This document shows positions 1-7,573 of a DNA stretch of 44,507 bases, piece after piece. The DNA comes from an uncultured Mollicutes bacterium (GTDB lineage Bacteria; Bacillota_I; Bacilli_A; Acholeplasmatales; Anaeroplasmataceae), in contig UQGR01000009.1 of assembly GCA_900540705.1 (NCBI GenBank), positions 1 to 44,507 on the forward strand, in the 5' to 3' direction. Positions within the stretch are counted from its first letter, which is position 1. The number at the start of each line of letters is the position of its first letter. The notes under the pieces were generated by a model. It saw only the letters and a list, made by a program, of their open reading frames with translations, was not told the DNA's origin and made no database searches. Made by a program: the position numbers and the translations under genes.

Positions 1-14
1 GGAGGTAAAGAACA

Positions 15-206
15 ATGAAAAAGATGAAAATTGTAATTTTTTTAATAGGAGTAGGACTTATATTCTTAGTAGGGGTTCAGTTAGGAAATTATGATTTTAA
101 CAAATTAGGTAATGATCCTGACATTGATTTTGGAGATTTTGATGATGATGGAGTTTATACATTTTCAGATTATCCCTATTCCATTGAATTTGAGTTTAAG
201 AATTAA
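15..206 (+). CDS. Short exported or membrane-anchored acidic peptide (63 aa), unknown function
   Basis: The start is supported by a GGAGGT ribosome site at the first bases of the window. Residues 5-23 form one hydrophobic segment after a KKMK positive start, so the product is either secreted or held by one N-terminal membrane helix. The rest is short and very acidic (a run of Asp/Gly around residues 36-46) and ends FEFKN. There is no cysteine and no lipobox. It lies upstream of an exported 290-aa protein and an ABC transporter on the same strand, which suggests one exported-protein locus. A 165-base gap containing an inverted repeat and a promoter separates it from them. I do not recognise a family. 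A bacteriocin-like peptide or a small membrane partner of the transporter are guesses only. Confidence 0.55.
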   Translation: MKKMKIVIFLIGVGLIFLVGVQLGNYDFNKLGNDPDIDFGDFDDDGVYTFSDYPYSIEFEFKN

Positions 207-226
207 AAAAGTTTAAGTTTATTTAG

Positions 227-333
227 AAGAACTATATGCAAAAATTTGAAAAAAAATATGAATTCGACAAAAAAAATTTAAATCTTATGCTAAAATAAAA
301 AAAATTGTAGTTTTTTAAATGCATATAGTTCTT
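227..333. repeat. Perfect 14-bp inverted repeat enclosing a promoter; candidate invertible segment
   Basis: The left arm AAGAACTATATGCA (227-240) is the exact reverse complement of the right arm TGCATATAGTTCTT (320-333). The 79 bases between are almost pure A/T and hold a promoter-like sequence facing the gene at 372. Perfect arms of this length around a promoter are the layout of known invertible promoters. No recombinase gene is visible nearby, so an alternative reading is a regulator dyad or a long-loop RNA hairpin. Confidence 0.6.
264..296 (+). promoter_or_regulatory. Predicted promoter inside the inverted repeat
   Basis: An extended -10, TGc-TAAAAT (288-296), is preceded by TCGACA (264-269), which differs from TTGACA at one base. 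The spacing of the -35 to TAAAAT is long (21), so the extended -10 probably does most of the work; TATGCT (286-291) at 16-base spacing is the alternative. It would drive the 372 and 1269 genes, with a leader of about 70 bases that contains the right repeat arm. Confidence 0.45.
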
Positions 334-371
334 TACAAATCTATGTAATTAAAGAATTAGGAGATTCAAGT

Positions 372-1244
372 ATGAAGAAAGCATTTATATTTTTATTGAG
401 TTTAACTACAATTTTTATTGGAATTATAACTTGTGGGTTCTCAGTTGCCGCAAGAATTTCCCCTGATTTATTTTTTCCAATTATTGGAGATGGCGGAGGT
501 GGAGGAGAGCCAACTCAAAATCTGTCCAAACTAGGAGCCTTTGAGGTGAAAGAGGATTCTAATAAAGAAATAAAATTATTAGGTCAAAGCATATCTGACA
601 GCTATTCAGTGAAAAGTACTAGAAATGAAATTATGGGGTCTGTTTATACAGAATATGAATATTATAGAATAGGTAAAAACAAAAATAACACATATAATAT
701 TCTTGTTTTGTATAAAACCACAATGGAGCCTAAGGATAATGTGAAATATGCAAACGGCATGGGAAATTGGTTTACAGAGACAGGAGATGCTTCTTCGGAG
801 TATACGAAATTGACTTTGGAATTAGATTCTATTGGGAGTGCATTATATTTGGGATCTGAGCCAACGAGTACCATTATTACTTACACCTCAACGGTAAGTG
901 TTTCTTATACATTTACAACAGATCCAAGCACAGGATTAAGCTATGTAGAGCCGACAATTGAAGTCTCTAAATCAGCAACGTATCCAAGTGTAGTTGTAGA
1001 AAACAATTCTTCTAGAAGTGATAACAAGGTAGACATAAAACATCGCTATACGGAAAATGACAGCTATAGTATGAACTCAAATGTCCAGTTTGGATGTTTT
1101 TGGTTTACAGTTCCTACCTCAAGTAGCCCTATTCTTTTAAGGCTTACCACTGAAGGGCAATTTTCTATTGCCGAAGGAGGAAGGTGGGGCTCCTGTTGGG
1201 GAACTGCTTTAGGCACTCATAATAACTACATAACTATTTCTTAA
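372..1244 (+). CDS. Exported 290-aa protein of unknown family
   Basis: The ATG follows TAGGAGA at a normal distance. Residues 1-28 are a typical Sec signal peptide (MKK, hydrophobic core, cleavage probably near VAA-RIS). A Gly-rich linker (GDGGGGGEP, about residues 40-48) follows. The body is Ser/Thr-rich and looks beta-rich, with strings such as STIITYTSTVSVSYTF. There are two cysteines near the C-terminus (FGCFW and GSCWG) that could form a disulfide outside the cell. There is no sortase motif and no C-terminal membrane helix, so the mature protein is probably released or held by its partners. The next gene, 24 bases downstream, is an ABC transporter with its own ribosome site, so the two are probably co-transcribed. 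I do not recognise the family; a substrate or accessory factor of that transporter is inference from position. Confidence 0.7.
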   Translation: MKKAFIFLLSLTTIFIGIITCGFSVAARISPDLFFPIIGDGGGGGEPTQNLSKLGAFEVKEDSNKEIKLLGQSISDSYSVKSTRNEIMGSVYTEYEYYRIGKNKNNTYNILVLYKTTMEPKDNVKYANGMGNWFTETGDASSEYTKLTLELDSIGSALYLGSEPTSTIITYTSTVSVSYTFTTDPSTGLSYVEPTIEVSKSATYPSVVVENNSSRSDNKVDIKHRYTENDSYSMNSNVQFGCFWFTVPTSSSPILLRLTTEGQFSIAEGGRWGSCWGTALGTHNNYITIS

Positions 1245-1268
1245 AGTTTAAAAAAGGGAGGATTTCAA

Positions 1269-3467
1269 ATGAAAATAAGAATGGAAAATGTTTGTAAGAC
1301 CTATCATTCTAAAGGCGAAAAAGTGGAAGCATTAGATAATGTTTCTATTGAACTTCCAGAAACAGGTTTCATTTGCATCTGTGGTAGAAATGGGTCAGGA
1401 AAATCCTCCTTTTTAAATTGCTTGAGTCTTTTAGATGAAGACTTTGAAGGAAACTTATATTTAGATGATGTATGTATCAACACTCTAACAAAAGAAGAAA
1501 AAAGAGAAATAAGAAGTAATACCTTTGGCTATATTTTTCAAAAGAACAATTTGATTGCCTCTTTAACTGGAAAAGAAAATATTTTTATTTCCAATAAGGT
1601 TTATAAAGAGGAATCAAAAGAAGAACTGCAAATAGATGAGGACCTTCCGTTACGTCGTTGCCCAAATCAGCTGTCTGGTGGGCAACAACAAAGAATTGCT
1701 ATTTATCGAGCTTTAGCTCAGAATAAGCCAATTATTGTTTGTGATGAACCTACTGCCGCTTTAGATTATCAAAATACAAAAAAAGTAATGCAGAAATTGA
1801 AGGATATTTCTAAAAATAGACTAGTCATATGTATTACACATGATAAGGATTTAGTTGAAAATAATGCCGACCGGATTATTGAATTTGAATCAGGAAAAAT
1901 TGTGAAGGATACGATTCTTTCCAGTTCTAAACATCAAATGGAACCTATTGAATATAAACAGCGAAGAATTTCTTATGGGAATTTATTTAAGCTTGGGTGC
2001 CAATTTTTTCAGAAAAAGTGGGTATTAGGTATATGCTTCTGCATCATATTTTTATTTTTATTCCTTGGAATTGCTATGCTGGCATCTTATACGACCTTTG
2101 ATTCTAAACTAACCTTGACTGAGCAATTAGAGAAGGATAAAATATATACCCCAAACCGTAAGGTAACTATGCACCATACAAATGGGGATATTTTAGAACG
2201 AGATATTCAGATATCCAATGAAATTATAAAGAACTGTACAAATTACCTAGGAGAAACTAATTTTGGTTATTCTATTCCAGATATGTATGATGGAGTCCTT
2301 TTTTTCAAAAATAGTCAAATCCCTATTGGAGAAGGAAGCATAGGGACACAAACCCTTAAAAAAATATTTAATAAAACCACCTTGACTGAGCCCATCCGAA
2401 TTTCTCTGTCTCACAATTTAATGTCGATAGAGATAAAACTAACCTCAACCTTTGAGGGTGAGGGAGTAAGATGTGATTATGAATCAAGTAAGCTTTATAA
2501 AAATACTTCGATTATGGTATATGGTGGCTTATGGAAAAATAAAATTGTGGATACAGATTCTCTTTCTATTGAACGGTACTTGCAGACTGGAATTGTGTAT
2601 GTACCGATATCCAATTTTAATTCTAATTCAGGAATGGAGCCAATAGATTTAAAAGAGGAGGAAGCTATTATTTCAGAAGCTTTATTGCAATATCTAGATT
2701 TGGAGGAAGGGAAAAAGGAATATATAAAAAGCTTTATTTCCTTTGCTGATTTTACTAACCAAGAGGGACTTTATTCCTATGTGAATATGAATGAAATCTA
2801 TGCTCAAGGAATAAAAATTATTTCGGCTTTACAGGACTCATCCTGGATTGGTCGAGATATGTTTGTCATTGTATCTGATCAAAAATATAAAGAAATAGAA
2901 GAGAATATGGTGTTTTTTACAGGAGTGTCCTTTTATGGAAAAGAAAACCAAAATGAAATCATAAATATGTTCCTAGATTGTAATTATTCCTTTAGTAAGG
3001 ATCAAGCATCTAATACAACAATTGATCAGGTGCTGCGCTTAGGACAGGAAATACAACAATCAAAACCAGTTTTAATTTCAGTAGTTATCGGCTTAAGTAT
3101 CATCCTACTTTTGATAACTTATATATTTTTATGTATTGTTTTGAAAGCAGATTCTATAAAGATAGGTATCCTCCGTTGTTTAGGTTTATCCTCAAAACAA
3201 TCTCTTATTTCTAGTATAGTAGCTATAGTATTGTTACAGGTGATATCTATCTTCTTATCTTGGATTATTGGGGCTTTTCTAGTAAATTCTTTAAATTATT
3301 CCTTTGCTACTGGGATTTATCAGGCAGGAATTTCTATATTTAGAATAGACTTTAAAGTTATTGGTATTGAGCTTTGCATTTTTATAGGAATGATTGTGAT
3401 TTCTTTCCTATATTTGTATTTTGTCAATCGAAATAAACAAATTAAAGATTATTTTCTAACAGAATAA
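1269..3467 (+). CDS. ABC transporter, ATPase fused to FtsX/MacB-type permease
   Basis: One 732-aa chain carries both transporter halves. The N-terminal ATPase (residues 1 to about 220) has Walker A GRNGSGKS (39-46), the Q-loop YIFQ ending at 91, signature LSGGQ (135-139), Walker B IIVCDE (155-160) and the H-loop His191 (CITHD). The permease has one membrane helix near 250-272, then an extracytoplasmic region of about 320 residues, then three helices near 595-618, 640-668 and 698-722. This is the four-helix FtsX/MacB plan used by peptide, lipoprotein and antibiotic-resistance exporters rather than by solute importers. The start follows GGGAGG. The gene follows an exported protein by 24 bases and ends at a terminator (3491-3517). 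The substrate is unknown; acting on the exported product of the 372 gene, or defence against a surface-acting peptide, are both plausible. Confidence 0.85.
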   Translation: MKIRMENVCKTYHSKGEKVEALDNVSIELPETGFICICGRNGSGKSSFLNCLSLLDEDFEGNLYLDDVCINTLTKEEKREIRSNTFGYIFQKNNLIASLTGKENIFISNKVYKEESKEELQIDEDLPLRRCPNQLSGGQQQRIAIYRALAQNKPIIVCDEPTAALDYQNTKKVMQKLKDISKNRLVICITHDKDLVENNADRIIEFESGKIVKDTILSSSKHQMEPIEYKQRRISYGNLFKLGCQFFQKKWVLGICFCIIFLFLFLGIAMLASYTTFDSKLTLTEQLEKDKIYTPNRKVTMHHTNGDILERDIQISNEIIKNCTNYLGETNFGYSIPDMYDGVLFFKNSQIPIGEGSIGTQTLKKIFNKTTLTEPIRISLSHNLMSIEIKLTSTFEGEGVRCDYESSKLYKNTSIMVYGGLWKNKIVDTDSLSIERYLQTGIVYVPISNFNSNSGMEPIDLKEEEAIISEALLQYLDLEEGKKEYIKSFISFADFTNQEGLYSYVNMNEIYAQGIKIISALQDSSWIGRDMFVIVSDQKYKEIEENMVFFTGVSFYGKENQNEIINMFLDCNYSFSKDQASNTTIDQVLRLGQEIQQSKPVLISVVIGLSIILLLITYIFLCIVLKADSIKIGILRCLGLSSKQSLISSIVAIVLLQVISIFLSWIIGAFLVNSLNYSFATGIYQAGISIFRIDFKVIGIELCIFIGMIVISFLYLYFVNRNKQIKDYFLTE

Positions 3468-3490
3468 TTCTGTTACTAAAATGAATAAAA

Positions 3491-3517
3491 GCTATCCTAA
3501 ATGGGATAGTTTTTTGT
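3491..3517 (+). terminator. Rho-independent terminator after the ABC transporter
   Basis: The stem CTATCC/GGATAG has a short loop (TAAATG region) and is followed by TTTTTT. It lies just after the ABC transporter stop codon. Confidence 0.7.
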
Positions 3518-3622
3518 TTTAAATCTAAAAAAAATTTCGAAATTAGAAATTTTATAGCAAATGGGAAATGCGTTGCCTGGTGATATATTTCCTAATCGCC
3601 GATAATACTATTGGTGATGAAT

Positions 3623-3889
3623 ATGAGGAATAGAGAAGAAAGATTATTGAAAGAAAGATTTAAATTAGCCAACAGAGTCAAAGAGTTAAGAAGGATAGTC
3701 GGTTGGTCTCAAGAGGATTTAGAAGATGAGGCAGAGCTATCTAGAAAAACAATCGGTCATGTAGAAAATGCGAGATTTGATGTGAAGTTTTCTACCATCT
3801 GTAAAATTGCAAGAGCCCTGCATGTCAGTGTTTCTTATCTATTGAATTTTGAAGAAGACTTAGAAAGAAAGGAATACAACTGGGAGTAA
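3623..3889 (+). CDS. XRE-family helix-turn-helix regulator (88 aa)
   Basis: The protein is essentially a single Cro/CI-type DNA-binding domain (residues about 17-75). The turn region GWSQEDLEDEAELSRKTIGH is followed by VENARFDVKFSTICKIARAL and VSVSYLL, which fits the five-helix XRE fold. I chose the ATG at 3623 because GGTGAT (3613-3618), the 3-prime part of an extended Shine-Dalgarno, sits at the right distance. ATG 3617 and TTG 3611 are in frame but poorly placed. There is no sensor domain, so it probably responds by oligomerisation or to a partner protein. It is transcribed alone between two terminators and sits just upstream of a surface protein whose promoter holds palindromes, so that gene or its own promoter are the likely targets (inference). 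Confidence 0.85.
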   Translation: MRNREERLLKERFKLANRVKELRRIVGWSQEDLEDEAELSRKTIGHVENARFDVKFSTICKIARALHVSVSYLLNFEEDLERKEYNWE

Positions 3890-3967
3890 AGGATTTACAG
3901 CATAATATTATCATACTTGTCAACAGCTGTTAAGTCCACTTATTTAAAAAGTAAAGAAGAAGGGAGT

Positions 3968-4000
3968 AAAAGGATGTTTTTATAATTCATCCTTTTTATT
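3968..4000 (+). terminator. Rho-independent terminator after the XRE regulator
   Basis: The perfect stem AAAAGGATG (3968-3976) / CATCCTTTT (3988-3996) continues into a T-rich tract. It separates the regulator from the surface-protein promoter. Confidence 0.8.
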
Positions 4001-4024
4001 TTGGTGTTAGAAATTGTTAGATTT

Positions 4025-4054
4025 TTGTCAAAAGTATTACTTTACTTCTATTTT
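4025..4054 (+). promoter_or_regulatory. Promoter of the large surface protein
   Basis: TTGTCA (4025-4030), an 18-base spacer and TATTTT (4049-4054). The predicted start site is near 4061, immediately before or inside the palindromes at 4057-4082, so a protein bound there would block transcription. Confidence 0.6.
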
Positions 4055-4056
4055 AC

Positions 4057-4082
4057 AAGTATACTTCAATTGTTAACAATTG
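4057..4082. promoter_or_regulatory. Two adjacent palindromes, candidate operator
   Basis: AAGTATACTT (4057-4066) is a perfect 10-bp palindrome and is followed directly by CAATTGTTAACAATTG (4067-4082), a perfect 16-bp palindrome. Both lie over the predicted transcription start of the surface-protein gene. A related TGTTAAG string occurs at 4089 and again near 3927 beside AACAGCTGTT. The neighbouring XRE protein is an obvious candidate binder, but this is inference. Confidence 0.55.
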
Positions 4083-4112
4083 AAAACTGTTAAGATAAGA
4101 GGTGTTTGGAAT

Positions 4113-7100
4113 ATGAATAAAGCTTTAAATCTAAAGTTAGGACTCTTATTGTTTGGTTTGGGAATCATCTCCTTTCTAGGCATTTGTAATATGGGGAATT
4201 TTAGTTCTTCTCAGGAAAACAATGAACAAATGAAGGAGTATGGAGATCAGACGAAGCTATCTTTAGAGGTAGACCCTGTAGAAAGTGAATATGTGGCTGC
4301 AATACAAACATTTTCAAATGATTTTGTTTATTATGAAAATTTTTTAGAAGCTTGGAACTATTTGTATAATCATACTGGCTCAAGTGCATCTATGGTTTTA
4401 CTTTCAGATATAGAAGTTACGGAAACTTTGGATGTCAACATATCTCTAGGGTTAGTATTATATTTAAATGGATATCAGATAAAACATATTGGGGAAAGTG
4501 GTAGTGTTTTTCGAGTTCTATCTAATAAACATTTATCAATCAAAGATAATTATAATGATAATTCCATATTTCCCTATGTTGCAAAAGAACACACTATCAT
4601 TAATCCTTTGACAAATGAAGAAATTACTATAAATGGAGGATTAATCACTGGAGGAAAAGGGACTGGAGGTTCAGTTTTAGGGGGAGCTATCTTAATAGAA
4701 GAGAATGCAAGATTAGTATTTTCGTCAGGCACATTGGCAGGAAATACAGCGATAAATGGACATGGCGGAGCAATAAGAAATAATGGTGGAACATTAGAAA
4801 TGTTTGGTGGAAAAATTTCTTATAATAAGGCAGGCTGTGGTGGTGGAGTATGCGTTTGTAATGGCGATTTTTCCTTTTATTATGGTACTATAAGTAATAA
4901 TGAGTCAACAGATGATGGTGGTGGTGTCTTTTTTGAAAGTGAAAGTAATCATACCTTTTCAATGAACTATAGTTCAACTATCTCAGACAATAAGGCTAAA
5001 ACTGTAGGTGGTGGAGTTCATCTATATTCTGGAAATATGGTTTTTTCTAATGGAATGATTCAAAACAACATTGCAGAAGCTAGTGGTGGTGGAATCAAGA
5101 TTAGCAGTGGTACGTTAACCTTTACAAAGGGCGTTATCCAAAAAAATTCAGCTAAAATGGGAGCCGGTATTCATTATAATGGTGGTTTAATCAAACTATC
5201 TAATACGCCCAAAATTATGCTGAACAAATCTAATGGTGTAGAAAATAATTTATATATAGAACAAGGATATAAATTGGAGATAGAAGAAAAATTAAATGTA
5301 GCCTCATCAATAGGTGTCACCCTTTCTCAGAATGACATATTTACCACAGGCTTTCTAACCTATAATCAAGAAATGGATTTAAAAAATATATTTTCTTCTG
5401 ATACTAAGCAATGTATAGTTTTAGATCAATCAGAGGTCAAAATTCAAAATCATAGTGGCGGAAAAGGAACCTGTTCTACCAAACCTGTTTGTTCTCTTTG
5501 TGGGGAGCAATATGGAGAAGTTGATCCAGAGCATCATCTTTTTTCTTCGACGTGGGAGAAAGATGGTGAAAATCATTGGCGATCCTGTTCCGAATGTGGA
5601 GTTAAGACCGAAAATACAAAGCATATTTTTAATCAAGCAACTCATGCATTTAAAGCAAGCGCGGCTACCTGTGAAAAAGATGAGAGTTATTATTATTCCT
5701 GTATTTGTGGAGAACGGGGCACAGAGATTTTCTCTATTCCTGAGACAGCCCTAGGACATTCCTATGGTGCATGGGAGCTTGTTGAAGAAGCTACCTGCTT
5801 ACAGGTTGGAAAAAGAAAGCACACATGTACACGTTGTTTAAAAATGGAAGAGGAAGAAATAGAATTGTTGCCGCATACTTTTGGCGATTGGGTTGAAGAA
5901 GTAAAAGCGAGTTGTTTAGAGGCAGGTAAGAAAGGACATTATATTTGTGAGGGTTGTCAAACTATTTTTGATCAAAATAAAATCATTTTAGAAGACTTAA
6001 CGATATCAGCATTAGGTCACAATATTATGTCATATGAGGGAAAACAAGCTACCTGTACGGAATCAGGCTGGGCTTCCTATGAGGCATGTACGCGCTGTGG
6101 CTATACGACATATCGAGAAATATCCGCATTAGGCCATCAGGAGGTTATAGATTTATCGATAGCTGCCACCTGTATAACACCAGGAAGTACAGAAGGAAGC
6201 CATTGTTCCTTATGTAATATAGTATTGGTTCAACCTGAGGTGATAGAGCCACTAGGTCATGTATTCGGGGAATGGGAAGTTATCCATAGTTCTACTTGTA
6301 CAGCGGAGGGTAATAAAAAACAAACCTGTTCTCGTTGTAATTTAGATAGAGAAGAGATTATACCCTTAGATCCATCTGCACACAGTTTTGGACAGTGGAG
6401 GATAATAAAAGAGGCAACTTGTACAGAGGTTGGAGAAGAACTACGGGTATGTAGTCATAATGCTTCTCATCAGGAAAAAAGAAAAATAGAATCTTTAGGC
6501 CACAATATTATAATATATGAGGAGAAGCAAGCCACCTGTACGGAATCAGGCTGGGCTTCCTATGAGGCGTGTTCCCGCTGTAGCTATACGACATATCAGG
6601 AAATACCAGCGTTAGGCCACCAGGAGGTTATAGATTTCTCGATAGCTGCCACCTGTACAACACCAGGAAGTACAGAAGGAAGCCATTGTTCTATATGCAA
6701 TATGGTAATGGTTCAACCAGAAGTAATAGAGCCACTAGGGCATATGTATGGTTTATGGAATATAATTCAAGAATCGACCATAGAAGAATTTGGAATAGAA
6801 AGAAGAGTTTGTTCTCGCAATGGTACGCATATCGAACAAAGACAACTGCCAAAACGAATTGCTGAGCTGAAGGAGTTTGGAAATGAACTGAATGATAAGG
6901 CGATAGTCATTGTATCTCAAAATAATGGACTTTTGGCAGGAACCGAGTTATATGTGGAGCTTTTGGAGGATTTCTCAAATTATGAAATTTATAAGGAACA
7001 TATAGATGGTGAAATTCATTCTATCTATGATGTTACTTTAAAAATGAATGGGGTATCTGTTCAGCCAGATGGAATGCTGAGACTGAAACTTTATATTCCA

Positions 7101-7502
7101 CAAGCCCTACAGAATAGAGACTTTACTTTATATCATCTTCATGAGGGAATATCAACTGTCATTGAATATACCATTGAAGAGGAGTATGCTATATTTGAAG
7201 TTGATAGATTATCAGAATTTCTTTTTATTTCAAATTCGAAAGAGGATAGCTTTTCTATATTGTGGCTTATTTTAAATCTTATATTGACGATTATATTGAT
7301 AGGAGAAATAGGATTTCTCATTTATTATAAAAAATTTTACAATTCAAAACAAATAAATAGCTTAATGATTTTTCCTTTTTTAGGGATGGGTGTTAACGTC
7401 ATAATTGGAATTACCTTTTTCGTTTTACAGCTAGTCCTTATTATTGGATTAGGACTTTGGATAGGCTATTGTATTTTTCAAAACAAAAAATTGAAAAACT
7501 AA
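4113..7502 (+). CDS. Large surface protein: beta-helix plus Cys/His repeats, C-terminal membrane anchor
   Basis: The 1129-aa product starts at ATG 4113, which has AGAGGTG upstream; a TTG 33 bases earlier is in frame but falls in the operator palindrome. Residues 6-25 are a signal or anchor segment. Residues about 170-360 are Gly-rich repeats (GGKISYNKA, GGGVHLYSGN, GGGIKISSGT) typical of a right-handed parallel beta-helix. Residues about 448-910 contain repeated blocks of the form GHxx...ATCxxxG...YxxCxRCGY..., many CxxC pairs with His, probably metal-binding or disulfide-braced. A short beta-rich region follows, then membrane helices at about 1046-1070 and 1080-1120 and a short basic tail. 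The protein is therefore probably displayed outside the membrane. Two blocks are near-identical at DNA level (6012-6260 and 6495-6743). It may be an adhesin or polysaccharide-binding protein; the function is unknown. Confidence 0.8.
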   Translation: MNKALNLKLGLLLFGLGIISFLGICNMGNFSSSQENNEQMKEYGDQTKLSLEVDPVESEYVAAIQTFSNDFVYYENFLEAWNYLYNHTGSSASMVLLSDIEVTETLDVNISLGLVLYLNGYQIKHIGESGSVFRVLSNKHLSIKDNYNDNSIFPYVAKEHTIINPLTNEEITINGGLITGGKGTGGSVLGGAILIEENARLVFSSGTLAGNTAINGHGGAIRNNGGTLEMFGGKISYNKAGCGGGVCVCNGDFSFYYGTISNNESTDDGGGVFFESESNHTFSMNYSSTISDNKAKTVGGGVHLYSGNMVFSNGMIQNNIAEASGGGIKISSGTLTFTKGVIQKNSAKMGAGIHYNGGLIKLSNTPKIMLNKSNGVENNLYIEQGYKLEIEEKLNVASSIGVTLSQNDIFTTGFLTYNQEMDLKNIFSSDTKQCIVLDQSEVKIQNHSGGKGTCSTKPVCSLCGEQYGEVDPEHHLFSSTWEKDGENHWRSCSECGVKTENTKHIFNQATHAFKASAATCEKDESYYYSCICGERGTEIFSIPETALGHSYGAWELVEEATCLQVGKRKHTCTRCLKMEEEEIELLPHTFGDWVEEVKASCLEAGKKGHYICEGCQTIFDQNKIILEDLTISALGHNIMSYEGKQATCTESGWASYEACTRCGYTTYREISALGHQEVIDLSIAATCITPGSTEGSHCSLCNIVLVQPEVIEPLGHVFGEWEVIHSSTCTAEGNKKQTCSRCNLDREEIIPLDPSAHSFGQWRIIKEATCTEVGEELRVCSHNASHQEKRKIESLGHNIIIYEEKQATCTESGWASYEACSRCSYTTYQEIPALGHQEVIDFSIAATCTTPGSTEGSHCSICNMVMVQPEVIEPLGHMYGLWNIIQESTIEEFGIERRVCSRNGTHIEQRQLPKRIAELKEFGNELNDKAIVIVSQNNGLLAGTELYVELLEDFSNYEIYKEHIDGEIHSIYDVTLKMNGVSVQPDGMLRLKLYIPQALQNRDFTLYHLHEGISTVIEYTIEEEYAIFEVDRLSEFLFISNSKEDSFSILWLILNLILTIILIGEIGFLIYYKKFYNSKQINSLMIFPFLGMGVNVIIGITFFVLQLVLIIGLGLWIGYCIFQNKKLKN
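6012..6260 (+). repeat. Direct repeat copy 1 inside the surface-protein gene
   Basis: This roughly 249-base block matches 6495-6743 closely (offset 483), including the stretch encoding ATCTESGWASYEAC and the stretch encoding PGSTEGSHCS. It encodes one pair of Cys/His repeat units. The high DNA identity suggests recent duplication or gene conversion. Confidence 0.8.
6495..6743 (+). repeat. Direct repeat copy 2 inside the surface-protein gene
   Basis: Second copy of the block at 6012-6260, separated from it by about 234 bases that encode a more diverged repeat unit. Recombination between the copies would remove exactly 483 bases (161 codons) in frame. Confidence 0.8.
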
Positions 7503-7514
7503 ATTCTTTTTATA

Positions 7515-7543
7515 TTGTTCAACTAAAGAATCTATTGTATAAT
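7515..7543 (+). promoter_or_regulatory. Rubrerythrin promoter
   Basis: TTGTTC (7515-7520), exactly 17 bases, then a consensus TATAAT (7538-7543). The start codon lies 31 bases after the -10 box. No PerR-type box was recognised. Confidence 0.75.
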
Positions 7544-7573
7544 GGAAATAACAAAGAACTAAAGGAGAAAAAT

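Noticed and set aside
15..1244. Lactococcin 972-type bacteriocin system
   Set aside because: Presence of an exported protein and ABC transporter is similar, but the 290-aa protein is too long and lacks the sequence features I would expect of that family.
4080..4112. TTG start giving an 11-residue extension of the surface protein
   Set aside because: It lies in the palindrome near the predicted transcription start and has no ribosome site, whereas ATG 4113 has AGAGGTG.
5455..5754. 99-aa open frame inside the surface-protein gene
   Set aside because: It is a shadow in another frame over the Cys/His repeat region; no ribosome site, and composition follows the main frame.
5458..6845. CRISPR-like repeats
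   Set aside because: Repeats are in-frame protein repeats of a surface gene with no regular short repeat-spacer pattern and no cas genes nearby.
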